This document shows, one piece after another, positions 45,321 to 56,439 of a DNA stretch of 64,000 nucleotides; within the stretch, counting starts at the first letter, position 1; each line of letters begins with the position of its first letter. The translations under genes were made by a program, and so were the position numbers. The notes beneath the pieces are model-generated. The model searched no databases, was not told the origin of the DNA, and was given only the letters and a program-made list of their open reading frames with translations. The stretch covers positions 98,102,947 through 98,166,946 of the forward strand of contig NC_055992.1 in the NCBI RefSeq assembly GCF_018446385.1, written 5' to 3'. The stretch comes from Zingiber officinale. Lineage: Eukaryota > Streptophyta > Magnoliopsida > Zingiberales > Zingiberaceae.

Positions 45321-46195
45321 CTACGTTTTGATTGGATATAATTTATCATGTAATATAATTAAAATTATATTATAATATTAATTACTTTATTTGAAGTGTA
45401 ATATGAATAATGAATTGCAAAAGCTAACAAGATTTTATAATCTGAATTAGAAAGTAAGCATAGTGTAATTTGATTATATTATGATGTCGTTTAATAAAAA
45501 TTTAATTGTCAAATATATCCTTAGTCCATTTTTCATATCAACTGATCATCGATGTCACTTCCCTCGTCGGTCGCCAAGTGCCACGATCGATCGCCGCCTC
45601 TGGGCGCCATCGGCCGCCGCCTCCGGGCGTCACTTGCCACTGCCTCCGGGCGCCACCTGCCACCGCCTCCGGGCGCGCCACCCACTACCTGTCGTCGCCA
45701 CCGACTGGCTACCGCATCAGGCCGCCACATCCGAGCGGCACTGGCCGCCGCATCCGGGCGGCACTGGCCGTGGCCGCCGCATCCAGGCGGCGCTGGCCGT
45801 GGCCGCCGCATCTAGGCGGCGCTAGCCGTGGTCGTTGCTATCGACTAGACGCGACAATTGGACGTCGTTGATCATCGCTGTCGTCAATCGCTGCCGCTGG
45901 CACCGCCGACAACCACCGCCACCGACAGCCACTTACGGGCATCATCGACCACCAACGTCGGCCACAGACCACTACCTCCAACAGCCGCCATCGGTCACAG
46001 ACGTCGTTACCGTGCCACTACCGCCACCTACGCCGTCACATCCGGCTCCGACAGAAGTGCGGCGGTCACCGTTATCGACAGTCGCCTTCAGCAGAGATCG
46101 TAGTATATTTTTATCATTTTATCATATTCTTTATAAAAAATATTAGACACCAATTAAAAAATATAATCACCCCTTAATTAAAGATACGCCTAACT
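45321..46195. mobile_element. Possible DNA-transposon-like insert with GC-rich core
   Basis: Left end TACGTTTTGATTGGATATAA and right end TACGCCTAACTAAACGTAAC form an imperfect inverted repeat. A+T-rich shoulders surround a GC-rich core (45550-46090) with overlapping low-complexity frames on both strands. No clean target duplication. The frames read as Pro/Arg/His-rich repeats and are not credible proteins. The core may be captured host sequence. Confidence 0.35.
45721..45830. repeat. 29-bp GC-rich tandem repeat
   Basis: Units GCCGCCGCATCCGGGCGGCA, each extended by CTGGCCGTG, start at 45744, 45773 and 45802, with a shorter 23-bp unit at 45721. Each unit contains a GCCGCC...GGCGGC inverted repeat able to form a small hairpin. 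Confidence 0.8.
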
Positions 46196-46736
46196 AAACG
46201 TAACCTCAGCCAAGATAAGAAATTGCAAGATATCATATAGGTGATACCGTTCATCTAGGCCATCTAGTATTATTCGCCTCCGGACTTCTTCGCCTCCAGA
46301 CTAGCTGCAGGTAGGGTATATATGTGCAGGACTTGCGTGTATATAATTTGTGGGCATGCATTTCATGAGCGTTTATATAGTTTTTAATATTGAACGATTG
46401 TTATTATTTTATATTTCTGTACTTATTTGCATTTTAATATTCTATCTTAATTTTATTTATTAGGAATTTCTCAATATATTTTATATTCCTTGGCTGGTGT
46501 TTCAAAAATTATTTTATTCATTGATAACTGAAATTGCTCCATCTCTTCGTGGCTGGTTGGTTTTATATTATCACAACACTAGTCATAAATACAAATGATC
46601 TCTTCAAGATCATATCCTATCGATCCTTGGGTCGTCCATGGATGCTACAAGGGGATAGTGAATTGGTTTGAATAGAATGGTAGAATGGCAAAAGCCTATG
46701 ACTTCTTTAGGCAGACCGACGCTAAGAATTCTTAGG
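46196..46736. other. Intergenic, no gene seen
   Basis: A+T-rich sequence leading into the LINE-derived repeats. Nothing recognised. Confidence 0.5.
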
Positions 46737-47287
46737 TGCGAACGGTGTGGAGACCTTACATTCTGCTTAATCATGTAGTTATGATTTAGATTTTGGCACA
46801 TAAACGTCTTCTGGCTAGAGACAGATATGCCTATATGGAGCGAGGATTGACAATGTACTTTTATAAATATGTGCTAGAGATGAAGGAATATCTATTATTT
46901 AGATGTCCATCTATCGTAGATTTATGGAGGAGGATCCACGTTTGGCTTCACATGGGACAGAAGATGTATATCTACCGACGGGCGGTGTGGAAGTCTTACA
47001 TTCAACCCAGTCATACAGTTATGATTTGGATGTTGGCACAGAAATATCTTCCGACTAGAGACAGATAAGACTATCTAAATGATCAATAGTGTACTTTTTG
47101 AAAATATGTGCTAGAGAAGCATATATTCTTTAGATGTTCACCTATCACAAATTTATGAAGAAGGATCAGAGTTGAGCTTTACATCAGACAGGAGATGTTT
47201 GTCTACTTATTGACGAACGGTGTAGAAGTCTTGCATTCAGCCTAGTCATGCAATTACGATTTGGATATTGGCATAACTATGTCTTCC
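46737..47287 (+). mobile_element. Tandemly repeated LINE 3' segment (zf-RVT type), copies 1 to 3
   Basis: The best frame (46793-47068) encodes LAHKRLLARDRYAYMERG, YLLFRCPSIVDLWRRI and, in a second copy, LAQKYLPTRDR. This is the 'zinc-binding in reverse transcriptase' segment (zf-RVT) found at the C-terminus of plant L1-like LINE ORF2. The segment is repeated head to tail: the anchor CGGTGTGGAGACC/CGGTGTGGAAGTC/CGGTGTAGAAGTC occurs at about 46742, 46982 and 47217, a period near 238 bp. The Cys/His pattern is damaged. No reverse transcriptase precedes it. Confidence 0.65.
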
Positions 47288-48608
47288 TGTTGGTGCAATC
47301 ATCCTCGGGTCAAGATTGATCAGTTTTACCAAGCTCAAATTAGTGTAAGCTTGAGTTTAAATGTTTCACAATGTATAAGAGAAAAGTCAAGTAGGTCAAG
47401 CGAAGATCAAATACTTAGCTGGGAAAGTTCTAACTAAAGGTTAGACAATAAAAGGACATAACTGGAAGTTAGGCAACGAAAAGTACAAATGAGTCACGGA
47501 AGACCAGACACTTGATACAAGATGGTAAGTCTAAGTGGATCATGAAGAATTGAACACTTTATATAAGAGGAGAATCCAAGTGAATCAAAAGTTGACCGGA
47601 CACTTGGTGAAGAAGCCCTAGCAAGTAAAGGTTGACTGATGCAGAGCAATGAGAAGTCCACAGGCCAACGATCGATGACAGGATATTGAGCAAAGGAAGT
47701 TATGGTAGGTTGGGGTCAACAGGATACCAAGCAAGATACAAATTCATCTTGGAAAGATTGAATTTAGGATTATCGATCGATTGGTGAGAGGAACTAATCG
47801 ATTAGTAAACCCTAAACCCAAATTCTAGGTTTAGAGTTAGACAATCGATTGGTTTAATTGATTGACTCAAAACAATCAATTAAGTCAATCAATTGGGAGT
47901 TTTTTTTTTACAAGAGAACATAAAGTCTTGAAATCAATTGAGACAATTGATTCAGGTTTCACCAATCGATCAGGTGGAGGCATTTTCGCGAAAGAACAGA
48001 AAGCTTCGAGATCAATTGGGGCAATCGATTAAAGGCTAACCAATCGATTGATATAACTCACTAATTGATTGGGATTGGTCGGGCGAAAAAAAATCATTCT
48101 ATAGGTTTTGGATGATCGAGCTGAAGTGACAATCGATTGAGGATCAGATCAATCGATTAAGAGGTATTTTCTAGCCCAAAAAGAAATCCTAGAAAAAGGG
48201 GTTTTGTGGAGTTTCTTTGGTGCCGGTTCTTGTGAAGTGTTGCTGCATTTCCAACCGATCAAGAGACATTTTCAAGTAACAATATAGAAAGCTAAGCAAT
48301 ATTTCATTATTATAAAATCATTTTTGATTTTCTTTGTATTTGCTTTTTCTTTTCTTATTTTTTCCTTGAGCACAAGGTTGTATGAGCCTTCTCCACCTCC
48401 GGAAAGTTTCCAAGAATGAGGCATTCATAGTGGAGTTATGAGTGTAAGGAGTAGACATTTAGATTAATCACATCAAGGAGAAAGATATCAAGTAAAATCT
48501 AAATGTTAACATTATAGAATATCTTTGTTTTAGGTTTATGCTGCAACATTTAAAATTGAAGTGAACGAAGCTATTCATCCCCTCTAATTCATACATGTCC
48601 TAATAGTA
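47288..48608 (+). mobile_element. Solo LTR K inserted in the LINE repeat
   Basis: Starts TGTTGGTGCAATCATCC and ends near ATTCATACATGTCCTAATA. It interrupts copy 3 of the LINE repeat, whose sequence resumes at 48609. The flanking 5-mers are CTTCC (47283-47287) and CTTCT (48609-48613). Between about 47770 and 48150 it carries many CAATCGATTG-type palindromes. No internal region is present. Confidence 0.7.
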
Positions 48609-48960
48609 CTTCTAATTAGAGACCAACAAGATTACCTAGATGATCAATAGTGTACTTTTTGTAAACATATGCTAGAGATGCATTTATTCTTTGCATGCCC
48701 ACTTATCGCAGAATGGAGAAGGATCAAGGTTTGGCTTCACATGGGATAGAAGATGTCTACCTATCGGCAGACGCTTCAAGTCTATGAGTGGTAATATAGA
48801 GGTGGATGACCATTGATGAAGGCTAGACATCTTGTTTTGTCTTTTTTGATCCACTTGTATGGAGAGCAAGTAATAACAGTTTCTTCGATGAAGGTTATGC
48901 GGATTGTGAAGGGATTTATAAGAGTAGGCAAATTTACATATATATAGGGCATTAGAAGTA
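48609..48960 (+). mobile_element. LINE 3' segment, copy 3 continued and terminus
   Basis: Continues copy 3 after LTR K (ATGATCAATAGTGTACTTTT, GGTTTGGCTTCACATGGGA) and extends beyond the repeat into the LINE C-terminus, where the translation reads W-R-x-S-N-N-S-F-F-D-E-G-Y-like. Decayed. Confidence 0.5.
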
Positions 48961-49963
48961 TATTCAGATATAGAATGACTTATAATTTCTTATTATTATG
49001 TACTCTTATATTTATAATTTATATATGGTCTACTTGAGAAATGATATCCTAAGAATTTTACTATGTATATCCCATAAGCACCTAATTTTTTTCAATTTAA
49101 ATTTTTTTTTATGTTATAATTTAACCCTTAAATCCTAAAAGTAAACCCATAAATAACATAATGGTAAACCAAAATTAATAGATAAATAAAATACACATGT
49201 CTGCATGGAACATCGTAGCATGAAATTAATATATTTTTACTCATCCAAAACAAATAAATACAAGTGATCTAACCTTCTAGTTAAAATTAAAGTCACTCTA
49301 GGATATAGCTGAGTTAATTATCATATAAATTTATAAAATTGAGCAAGAATTGAATCCCGATAAAGATCGAGAAATTACTCTTTCATCTGATAGTTAATTT
49401 CAGTTTCCTTATTAACTCCCTTCTAACGGTATAAGATAGTCGTGAGGGCAGTCGGATTGACGAATTTCATTTTTACATAGAATAGTTAAAAATTAAAGTT
49501 TCAAATTTGTATATTGAAACTCTTCCAAAAGATTGTATCTCTATTACTTTAATCATAAATAAAGAATAATCTGAATATCATATGCAAGTATCTCGTGGTT
49601 AAAAATTAATAATAATAATAAAAAAAAAAGGCTGAAATTGTATTTAACACGAATTTTATGCCTTTTTTGTTATTTGGAAAGGACGAGGGGTGGTTGGACA
49701 AATTTGACAAGGTCTAAAGTATAAATTGAATTAATCAACTCAAAGAAAGTCCTCATTTGTCTCTTGTGAAATTTATCAACAAATAAATTCAGAAAATTAG
49801 AAAGTATTAAAATGAAAAATTGATCTCAGTTTAAAGGACAATTTATCAAATAACTCCCCTGTTTTTTATTTTTATCAAAACAACCGTTTTTTTAAAGTTG
49901 AATTACAGTTAAATACAAATTAAAACTAGGGGCGTATTCAGATAATTCCTCCGTTCTACAAAC
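48961..49963. other. Intergenic, A+T-rich
   Basis: No gene seen. A GAATTGAATCCC-type motif at about 49345 might be a SINE B box, but nothing else supports it. Confidence 0.5.
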
Positions 49964-50165
49964 CGCGCTAAGCGCCGCGCCGCGCCGCGTCCGACACGAT
50001 CTGACTCGGCGCGAGTCAACTCGTGATTTATCTGTTCTACGACTCGGTCTGCCGTGCCGATTCCGTCCCATCTAGTGCCGCCGAGCTTTGACGGAACCGC
50101 TTCAAACCAGCGAGCCGATGATAACGACGCCGACGCGCGCTCCCTGACGCACCCTCCTCCTCCTC

Positions 50166-50173
50166 TATTTATA
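50166..50173 (+). promoter_or_regulatory. TATA box of the Nudix gene
   Basis: TATTTATA about 95 bp upstream of the ATG at 50266, a normal plant spacing for a core promoter with a short leader. The upstream 49970-50010 is strongly CG-rich (GCGCCGCGCCGCG), and the leader is CT-rich. Confidence 0.6.
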
Positions 50174-50265
50174 CCCTCCTTTTCCTCCGCCTCATCTCCA
50201 TTCTTTCATCTTCTCATCAGCCATTTCCTTGAGAAGGATTAAGGAAGAAGACGTAGAAGAAGAAG

Positions 50266-51180
50266 ATGGTGACGTTGGTTTCTCGACAGGGAAGGCAACT
50301 CCAGCGATACAGCAAGAACGGCAGCCGCCTCGTCGTCGGGTAAAATAAAATAAAAAATAATAAAAATCGAATTTTTATTCTTCTCGAGTCTTCAATGTGC
50401 AGATCGACCACTTTCTTCCTATTCCATGCCTCAATCGGTTTGGGCATATCCTGCAGGTGCATTCCTTACAAATTTAATCCCGGCGAAGAGGCCGATAAAT
50501 CGATGGAGGTCCTCGTCGTCAGCTCGCCGAAAGGCAATGGCTTGCTCTTCCCCAAGGTTCGCCTTCGAGCTGCAGTTAATTATCTACTTGATCAGTAAAA
50601 GCTAGAGTCTGAATTGGGCCTTCATTGAATTCCATGGTTTCTCAGGGTGGTTGGGAGACCGACGAGACGATTAAAGAAGCAGCTTCGAGGGAGGCAATGG
50701 AGGAAGCAGGAGTGCAAGGCCACATTGAGGTCGACTTCAATTCCTGTAAGATCGTTCATATCTTCTTGCAGAATCATCTAGCTAACAGGTCTCTTCCCCT
50801 TTTTTTTGCAGAGGAAACTTGGGAAATGGAAGTACAAGAGCAGAACCTACGATTCTTACTATGAAGGCACCATGTTCCCTCTCCATGTCACGCAGGAGCT
50901 CGGAGACTGGCCGGAGATGCACACGAGAGAGCGCAAATGGGTGAGTGAACTACCGACTACATGATTAAACCAGTTTGGATTTGGTTTTCTGATTTCTGAA
51001 TTGAAAGAAACAAAAAAAACGTGAATTTGATGTTTTCAGGTGACGGTGGCTGAAGCGAAAGAAGGGTGCCAGCATCCGTGGATGAAAGAAGCACTGGAGA
51101 GACTGGTGGAGAGACTCTACAGCAGCTCGAGCTGCAGCAGCAGCGGCGGCGGCGGCGGCGAAGCAACTCCAGCTTCTTAG
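50266..51180 (+). CDS. Nudix hydrolase, plant NUDT4/17/18/21-like
   Basis: Five exons: 50266-50339, 50457-50556, 50646-50729, 50812-50940 and 51040-51180, all with GT-AG introns and consistent phase, giving 175 aa. The start MVTLVSRQGRQLQRY, then GCIPYKFN and VLVVSSPKGNGLLFPK, leads to a perfect Nudix box at residues 59-81 (G-x5-E-x7-R-E-A-M-E-E-A-G-V), which binds the catalytic metal. The segment W-K-Y-K-S-R-T-Y and W-P-E-M-H-T-R-E-R-K-W is typical of the plant and animal family that cleaves diphosphoinositol polyphosphates and diadenosine polyphosphates; the exact substrate cannot be told from sequence. The C-terminus ends in a Ser- and Gly-rich run coded by a GGC repeat. No defect seen; very likely functional and cytosolic, as no targeting peptide is obvious. 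Confidence 0.93.
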
Positions 51181-51836
51181 GATTCTGATTAAAACTTTCC
51201 AATCAATTTTACTTCGATCATTCTTTAATTTCTTTAGCCTAATGATGATGTGAGGATCACACTGTGCTCTCCACTATAAAAAGGGCTTTAGACTGATCAA
51301 AATGAACAAGTTATTGGCTTTGCTACGAATCAGTGAGTTCTTCGTGCAGTTTAATTCCTTTCCTCCACTTTGCCATGTGGTTGGGTAGCTATCGGAATCC
51401 CAGTATCCACCACTAACACTTTCTGCATCTTCTTTGGCATGCAACGCAAAGTAGCAACTTTTGCATGGATAAAATTGGGCACTTCAGTGAGTGTATTATT
51501 ATTTATAATAATAAAAAAAAGTTGGTAATCCTCACCTATGTCTCTTTACTTGGGTGGAAGGAATTTATTCCTAAGAAAATAAGGATTCGAGCCTCCTATC
51601 TTGCAATGTTGTACCTAAGATTTTGATGGTCTAAATAAAAAATGGCCCTCTTACAACGTAAAATCATCCGCACTTTAAAATATAGTCCTCCTTATAAAGT
51701 GCGATCAAAATTTTCTAGTGAGCCTATAAAATTTACAATAAAATAAAGAGTTAATTACATGAATATTTTAAAATATAATAAAATAAATAAATATTACTGG
51801 TAATCATTTAATATAATATTTCTTATTTATGTTTTA
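51181..51836. other. 3' flank of the Nudix gene
   Basis: 3' untranslated region and spacer. A SINE-like box B (GGATTCGAGCCTCC) occurs near 51587 after GTTGGTAATCCTCACC. No gene. Confidence 0.45.
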
Positions 51837-51856
51837 CACTAAGAAAAATGCAGCAT

Positions 51857-52290
51857 TAGAGACGGAATATTCCGTCTCTATTCCGTCGCTAAATTAAATT
51901 AGCGACAGAATCATTACGTCGATACGAGTTTTATCATCGATACGAGTTTTGTTACTGACTGTATTTAGAGACAAAATTTAATATTCCGTCTCTATTTAGA
52001 GACGGAATATATATTATGTCTCTAAATTTAGAGACGGAATATATATTCCGTCTCTAAAATTTTAGCGACGGAAATTTAATCATCAATCGCTACCTATAGA
52101 ATCCCGTCTCTAATTAGATTAAAATTCTGTCTCTAATTAGAGACGGAATTTTAATGTTCCGTCGCAAGATATCGACATTTCAGGCAATTTCAAGGTACTC
52201 AGCGACGGAAAATTAAAGTTTCGTCGCTAGTTATCGTAATAATAGTAATTTCCGAGGAGAAATTAGAGACAGAATATTAAAATTCCGTCT
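51857..52290. repeat. Palindromic subterminal repeats of the CACTA element
   Basis: Perfect palindromes around GACGGAATATTCCGTC (51857-51880, 24 bp) and around GACGGAATATATATTCCGTC (52027-52058, 32 bp), plus many single GACGGAA or TTCCGTC copies. Such motifs are recognised by CACTA-encoded binding proteins. Confidence 0.75.
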
Positions 52291-52940
52291 ACAGTCGCCC
52301 TTGTTTACATTTCATATCAATTTAAACCATCACATATGATGGTTTTCAAACAACATAATACATACACAATTAGACAATGACAATACAAAATAATATGTGA
52401 ATGTAAATATCGAACCAAATATCCAATCCAAGCACAATACACAAATACATTACTATAACATCTCCAATAACAATAATCCAAGCACAAAATTAAAACTAAA
52501 TATTCAATCAAAAAACAAAGATAGATATCCAAACATCTCTAACCATAAACACCTGATTGTATAGTACTACAACATCTAAAATTTAAAAACACAATACAAC
52601 ACCTTGTAGTAAAGAAAATCCAATCCTAAGCTAGTGAGTAGTAATCAATCCTGCAAAAATGTTAATACGATAGATTATTCATAAAACATTGAACAAACTA
52701 ATACACAATTATGAGTAACATATTAAATTTAATATTATGAATTTATTTTACATACCTGAATGCTAGTTTGGATATATGATGATGGTATTGTATAGATATT
52801 AACGTTCCTGAAAAGATATAATACAATGTCAGACATAGTTTCATGAAACAAAAAAAATTAGTGAAAAAAAAATAAAAAGTTAAACATCAAGATACCTATG
52901 GCAATCTACGGATCAGGAGAATTATTAGGATTTGAGTCTC

Positions 52941-53246
52941 CTAAGAGGCAAAACGATGCGGCGTTGTACTCATTTGATCCAAGAAGGCCTGCATATCCCA
53001 CCCAATTTGCTCAAGATCCAATCGGGATTGCCGCTCAACTCGAAATTCTGCCTCCAAGCTCGAGAGTCGGGTTTTCAAATATAAATTTTCTTTCTTTAAG
53101 GCGTCTACTCTAGCAGATGATTCGGATGCACTTGATGATGTGCTGGGATGACCCCTGGCCCTAGGAGTCATCGTCTGATCATATACAACTCTCGCCTGAG
53201 CCCCAAGACCACATAGGGTGGAGGTCTTTTTCCTTCCACCAACCAC
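52941..53246 (-). pseudogene. CACTA accessory protein tail (Transposase_24-like)
   Basis: 101 codons: VGGRKKTSTLCGLGAQARVV, then an Ala/Ser linker, then a coiled coil (RVDALKKENLYLKTRLSSLE) and a short tail to the stop. The Y/C-GLG-x-Q-A-R motif followed by a coiled coil is typical of the C-terminus of the plant Transposase_24-type protein of En/Spm elements. Only this last exon is visible. Confidence 0.5.
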
Positions 53247-53250
53247 ATCA

Positions 53251-54989
53251 TAATAAATTCCATTTATCTAGTCAGTGGATAAAGTCTGTTCCTCAGCTCC
53301 CTCTAAACCAGGCTGAGACGCCTGTACATGTAACCCTAGCAGCAATTTCTTGCTATTTACATTAGAAAAAGTATTGTCAGATATTTACTAAAATGATAGA
53401 TAATCATTGTTAATAGTTAAATATATTCAAGTGTAGATTCTTACGTCTAATGCCGATCTATAAAGTTGTCATCTTTTGACTTATGTGTCTTGGTAAATAT
53501 CTTCCAACAAATAGGAGGTCGCTGTAGATTATGTTCCTGAATATTAAAGAATATAAATATTTCTATCGGTATGTTCTAGATACAAAACTCTTATAGAATT
53601 TTAAAATTGAAAACTCACCAAGTCTAATTAGCTATAAAAGTATAATAGATATTATTATCGTTTTTAAACCTACAACATTTAAAATAAAATATGGAGTTAA
53701 ATAACATTTAATATTAAAGATAAATATTGCCAATAATCATTTGAATATAACATGTATTGGTGTTTTAGTTGTAAAAATATCAATTAAGCTTATATAATCA
53801 AGATCTTCAATTACTTTTTTTTTCAATAGACAATATCATAAATTCATTTAATTTTTCTTTAAACATAGCTTCAATTTTCATTTCTCCTGTTATTTGATTA
53901 GTTCCCATCATGGTCTTATCAAATTCAAAGTCTCCATACTATTGAAAAGTAAAAAAAATAAGTCCTTTTAATTGTTTAATTACAATATTCTATATTTTCA
54001 CTAGGAAAAAAATTTATTCACATAGTATTAATTGCGTTCCATAACTTATACTACATTATCACAAGTAAGAATTTAAAATTTTTAAATTCATATATTATCA
54101 ATGATTCAATTTCACTTTTTATTTTGGATTTTTACTAGTTTGTACTAAATCAAGTGAAATATCTCTAATTTTTTATATTTTTGTATGGTTTCACGCTTTC
54201 AACCTAACTTTCCGAGTTAATTTCGGCTCTATTATTTTAAAATTTTATTTATTTTTTTAAAAAAGCGTAATTATTTCAATTTAATCTCAGTTTTTAAATT
54301 CAAACTCTAATTAAATGGATTAAACATAGCAATGATTGATGATATGCCAAAAAATCACCAACTACTGATGTGAGTATTAATTCTGTGCCTAAAAACATTG
54401 ATAACTGATGAATTAATCAATTTTTTATCGATTTATTTTTTTAGATTTTCGTAACAAAATTAGATCAATCTATTTTGTCTAAAAAATTTTAATTTATTCA
54501 AATTAAATTTAATAGGTTTATCAATCCCTTTTAAATTTGATTACTAAGTCATAAACAAACATGCTTATCAACATTACTCTGATAAGGATATAAAAAGAAT
54601 TGGGCCATCAACTATGTTAAAGTACTGCTCTCTCATAGTTTGTTTACAGATTGGGCTTTTACTGGACTTGATTGGAGATCTATGAATGGCTAATTTTTTT
54701 TTTATTTGTAAAAAAAATTGATTATTTATCTTGGCATTTCTAATCCAATTAAACAGCCTAATTGAAAAGCAATCAATCAGAATAACAAACTTATTAATCA
54801 TCCAAATCGACAACTTACCATAGCCTGATATCAATCAAGCATTCCAACTTTACAATAACGAAAGAAAAAGAAAAAAAAAACAGAAGCAAAAGTAGAACTT
54901 CAATGGACGCTGAAGAAATCAAATGATAATCAATGTTTCTGGCCAGAAGAGAGAAATCATCCTCTTTCCTCATCCTCGGAAGCCCGTGA
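53251..54989. other. Intergenic or decayed transposon interior
   Basis: A+T-rich, no gene. CACTAGGAAAAAAA at about 53999 resembles a CACTA end in the same orientation as that at 51837, but no pair was found. Otherwise nothing recognised. Confidence 0.45.
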
Positions 54990-55690
54990 TCAGAAGCATG
55001 CATCCAAAAGGCAGCAACAGCACAGAGCAGCCAGGCTGCAAAAAACAATCACACGAGCTTTGTATCAGCGAAGAGAACGGCTGTAACTTAGCGGATTCGG
55101 ATCCGCACAGCCCGAACCCATAACCCACACAGCGGGGCTTATCGTGCGCCGTCGCGCCGGCACAATACCACCACCACCACCTTCTGTTTTTTTTGGGGGT
55201 TCAGATAGCAAATGCTATAGTGCGCCGCCGCGGAGCAGCGCATAATAAATAGAACTTGCTATCGTGCGCCTCTCGACTAGATCGAGGTGGAGTAGGGGAG
55301 AGGGAAAGAGAGAGAGAGAAAAAAAAGAGTAGGAGGTTGTGATTCGAGTTGTTACCATCCTTCCATGAACGAAGACCCGCTTCTCTGCTGCTGCTGGGGC
55401 GGCGGCTGCCCGTAGTTAGGCGGGTACCCAGCCGGAGGGTAACCCTGCGAAGGCGGGTACCCAGCCTGAGGATAACCCTGCGGAGGCGAATAACCGGCCG
55501 GAGGATAGCCAGGCGGTGGGTAGGCATCCTTTTCGTACCCTAGAGAAACACGATCATCGAATCTTAAAGAAGAAGAAGAAAAGAGGGGGAAAAAAATTAT
55601 TGTCCCGATCGTTGCGGGGAACTCCGGCGATGACTCACCCTGGGGAGGAGGAACTCCGATCGGCGGTTGCTGCTGGTTGTAGTAACTCAT
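54990..55690 (-). CDS. CYSTM (cysteine-rich transmembrane module) protein
   Basis: Three exons on the minus strand: 55690-55639, 55539-55356 and 55035-54990, with GT-AG introns (55355 to 55036 is the second), giving 93 aa. It begins MSYYNQQQPPIGVPPPQ, continues with Tyr/Pro/Gly repeats (YPPPGYPPAGY, YPPSQGYPPAGYPP), a Gln-rich stretch, and ends FMEG-CLAALCCCCLLDACF, the CYSTM module: an acidic entry, a run of cysteines and a short hydrophobic tail. Known members are small tail-anchored membrane proteins tied to stress and redox responses. The last exon is only 46 bp and easily missed. No defect seen; likely functional. Confidence 0.93.
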
Positions 55691-56439
55691 CCTCTTTGCG
55701 AATCAAGGTCTCCGGCGAGGCTCAGCGGCCAGGCGATATCGAAGCGATCGAGCAATAGGTGGCCGTTTAAATAGAAGAAAAGAACGTGGCTAACCTTCCA
55801 TGGGAGGTTCCATCATAGGATCCCCTCAAACGATTGCCTCCTTCTTCAGTCTTAAATTGCCAATCTAAACTGTCAATTCTGTAGGACCCGTTGATCCTAG
55901 CGGTACAAGCACTAAGATCACTAGCCAATTCCGAAAGCCACTCGGAGAGGATCCCAAGTCTTCGTTTACGCGCTTTGAAATTACGCGTTTAGACGTCGTG
56001 AAGCGTGTCCGATAAAAGGGCGTTTGACTTAGCCATGAAGAAATAGGAATGGACGGTCCTGATACGAAGAGAGGGTGGGGTTTGATGAAGTCCTGGATAA
56101 ATCCGAGGTATAATTTTTATATATTTAAAAAATTAATATTTAAAATATTTATTCTATTTGTACAGATGTGTTACGCTGAACGCCACGTGGGGCCCACCAC
56201 TCTTGCCACGTCGGCCGTCCCTCTCGTGCGCACACAAAGGGCCGGGCTTAACATAACCCCTCCTATTTGAAATTCGAATAAGTTAAGCATTTATTATTAT
56301 TTTTTAATTCAGGTATGAAACTCAATCCTATTTTTTAATACTAATTTTATAGACGGATAAATCGATCGCCAGCTAAATTTTCCAAAAGTACTCTTAACGG
56401 ATAAGTTAGATAGTTTAATATCACGAGTGATAAAATATC
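55691..56439. other. 5' flank of the CYSTM gene
   Basis: Leader and upstream sequence with no ORF of interest, apart from the regulatory-site cluster at 56183-56215. A+T-rich from about 56100 to 56160. Confidence 0.5.
56183..56215. promoter_or_regulatory. G-box and DRE-like cluster upstream of the CYSTM gene
   Basis: CCACGTGG at 56183-56190 (G-box/ABRE core, symmetric), and GTCGGC at 56210-56215, the reverse of the DRE core GCCGAC. They lie about 500 bp upstream of the minus-strand start codon at 55690. Such sites bind bZIP and DREB factors in abscisic-acid, drought and cold responses, which fits a stress-related CYSTM gene. Presence is seen; function is inferred. Confidence 0.45.

Larger units (their letters stand above)
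51837..53250 (-). mobile_element. CACTA (En/Spm) element, one end
   Basis: Begins CACTAAGAAAAATGCAGC at 51837 after TTA. The first 450 bp are dense in GAGACGGAAT and GCGACGGAA motifs in both orientations, the subterminal repeats that CACTA transposase binds. A minus-strand frame toward this end (52941-53246) matches the tail of the accessory protein of such elements. No opposite TAGTG end was found to the right, so the element is truncated or its other end is decayed. Confidence 0.65.

Noticed and set aside
45481-46146. Overlapping Pro/Arg/His-rich open frames of 80-120 codons on both strands
   Set aside because: They are produced by GC-rich repeats that lack stop codons in every frame; no conserved domain and no consistent frame.
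52898-53113. Plus-strand frame MAIYGSGELLGFESP
   Set aside because: It is the antisense shadow of the CACTA accessory-protein exon on the minus strand, which has the better coding character.
55201-55527. Minus-strand frame of 108 codons with Arg- and Leu-rich repeats
   Set aside because: Another frame of the Tyr/Pro/Gly repeat exon of the CYSTM gene and its introns.
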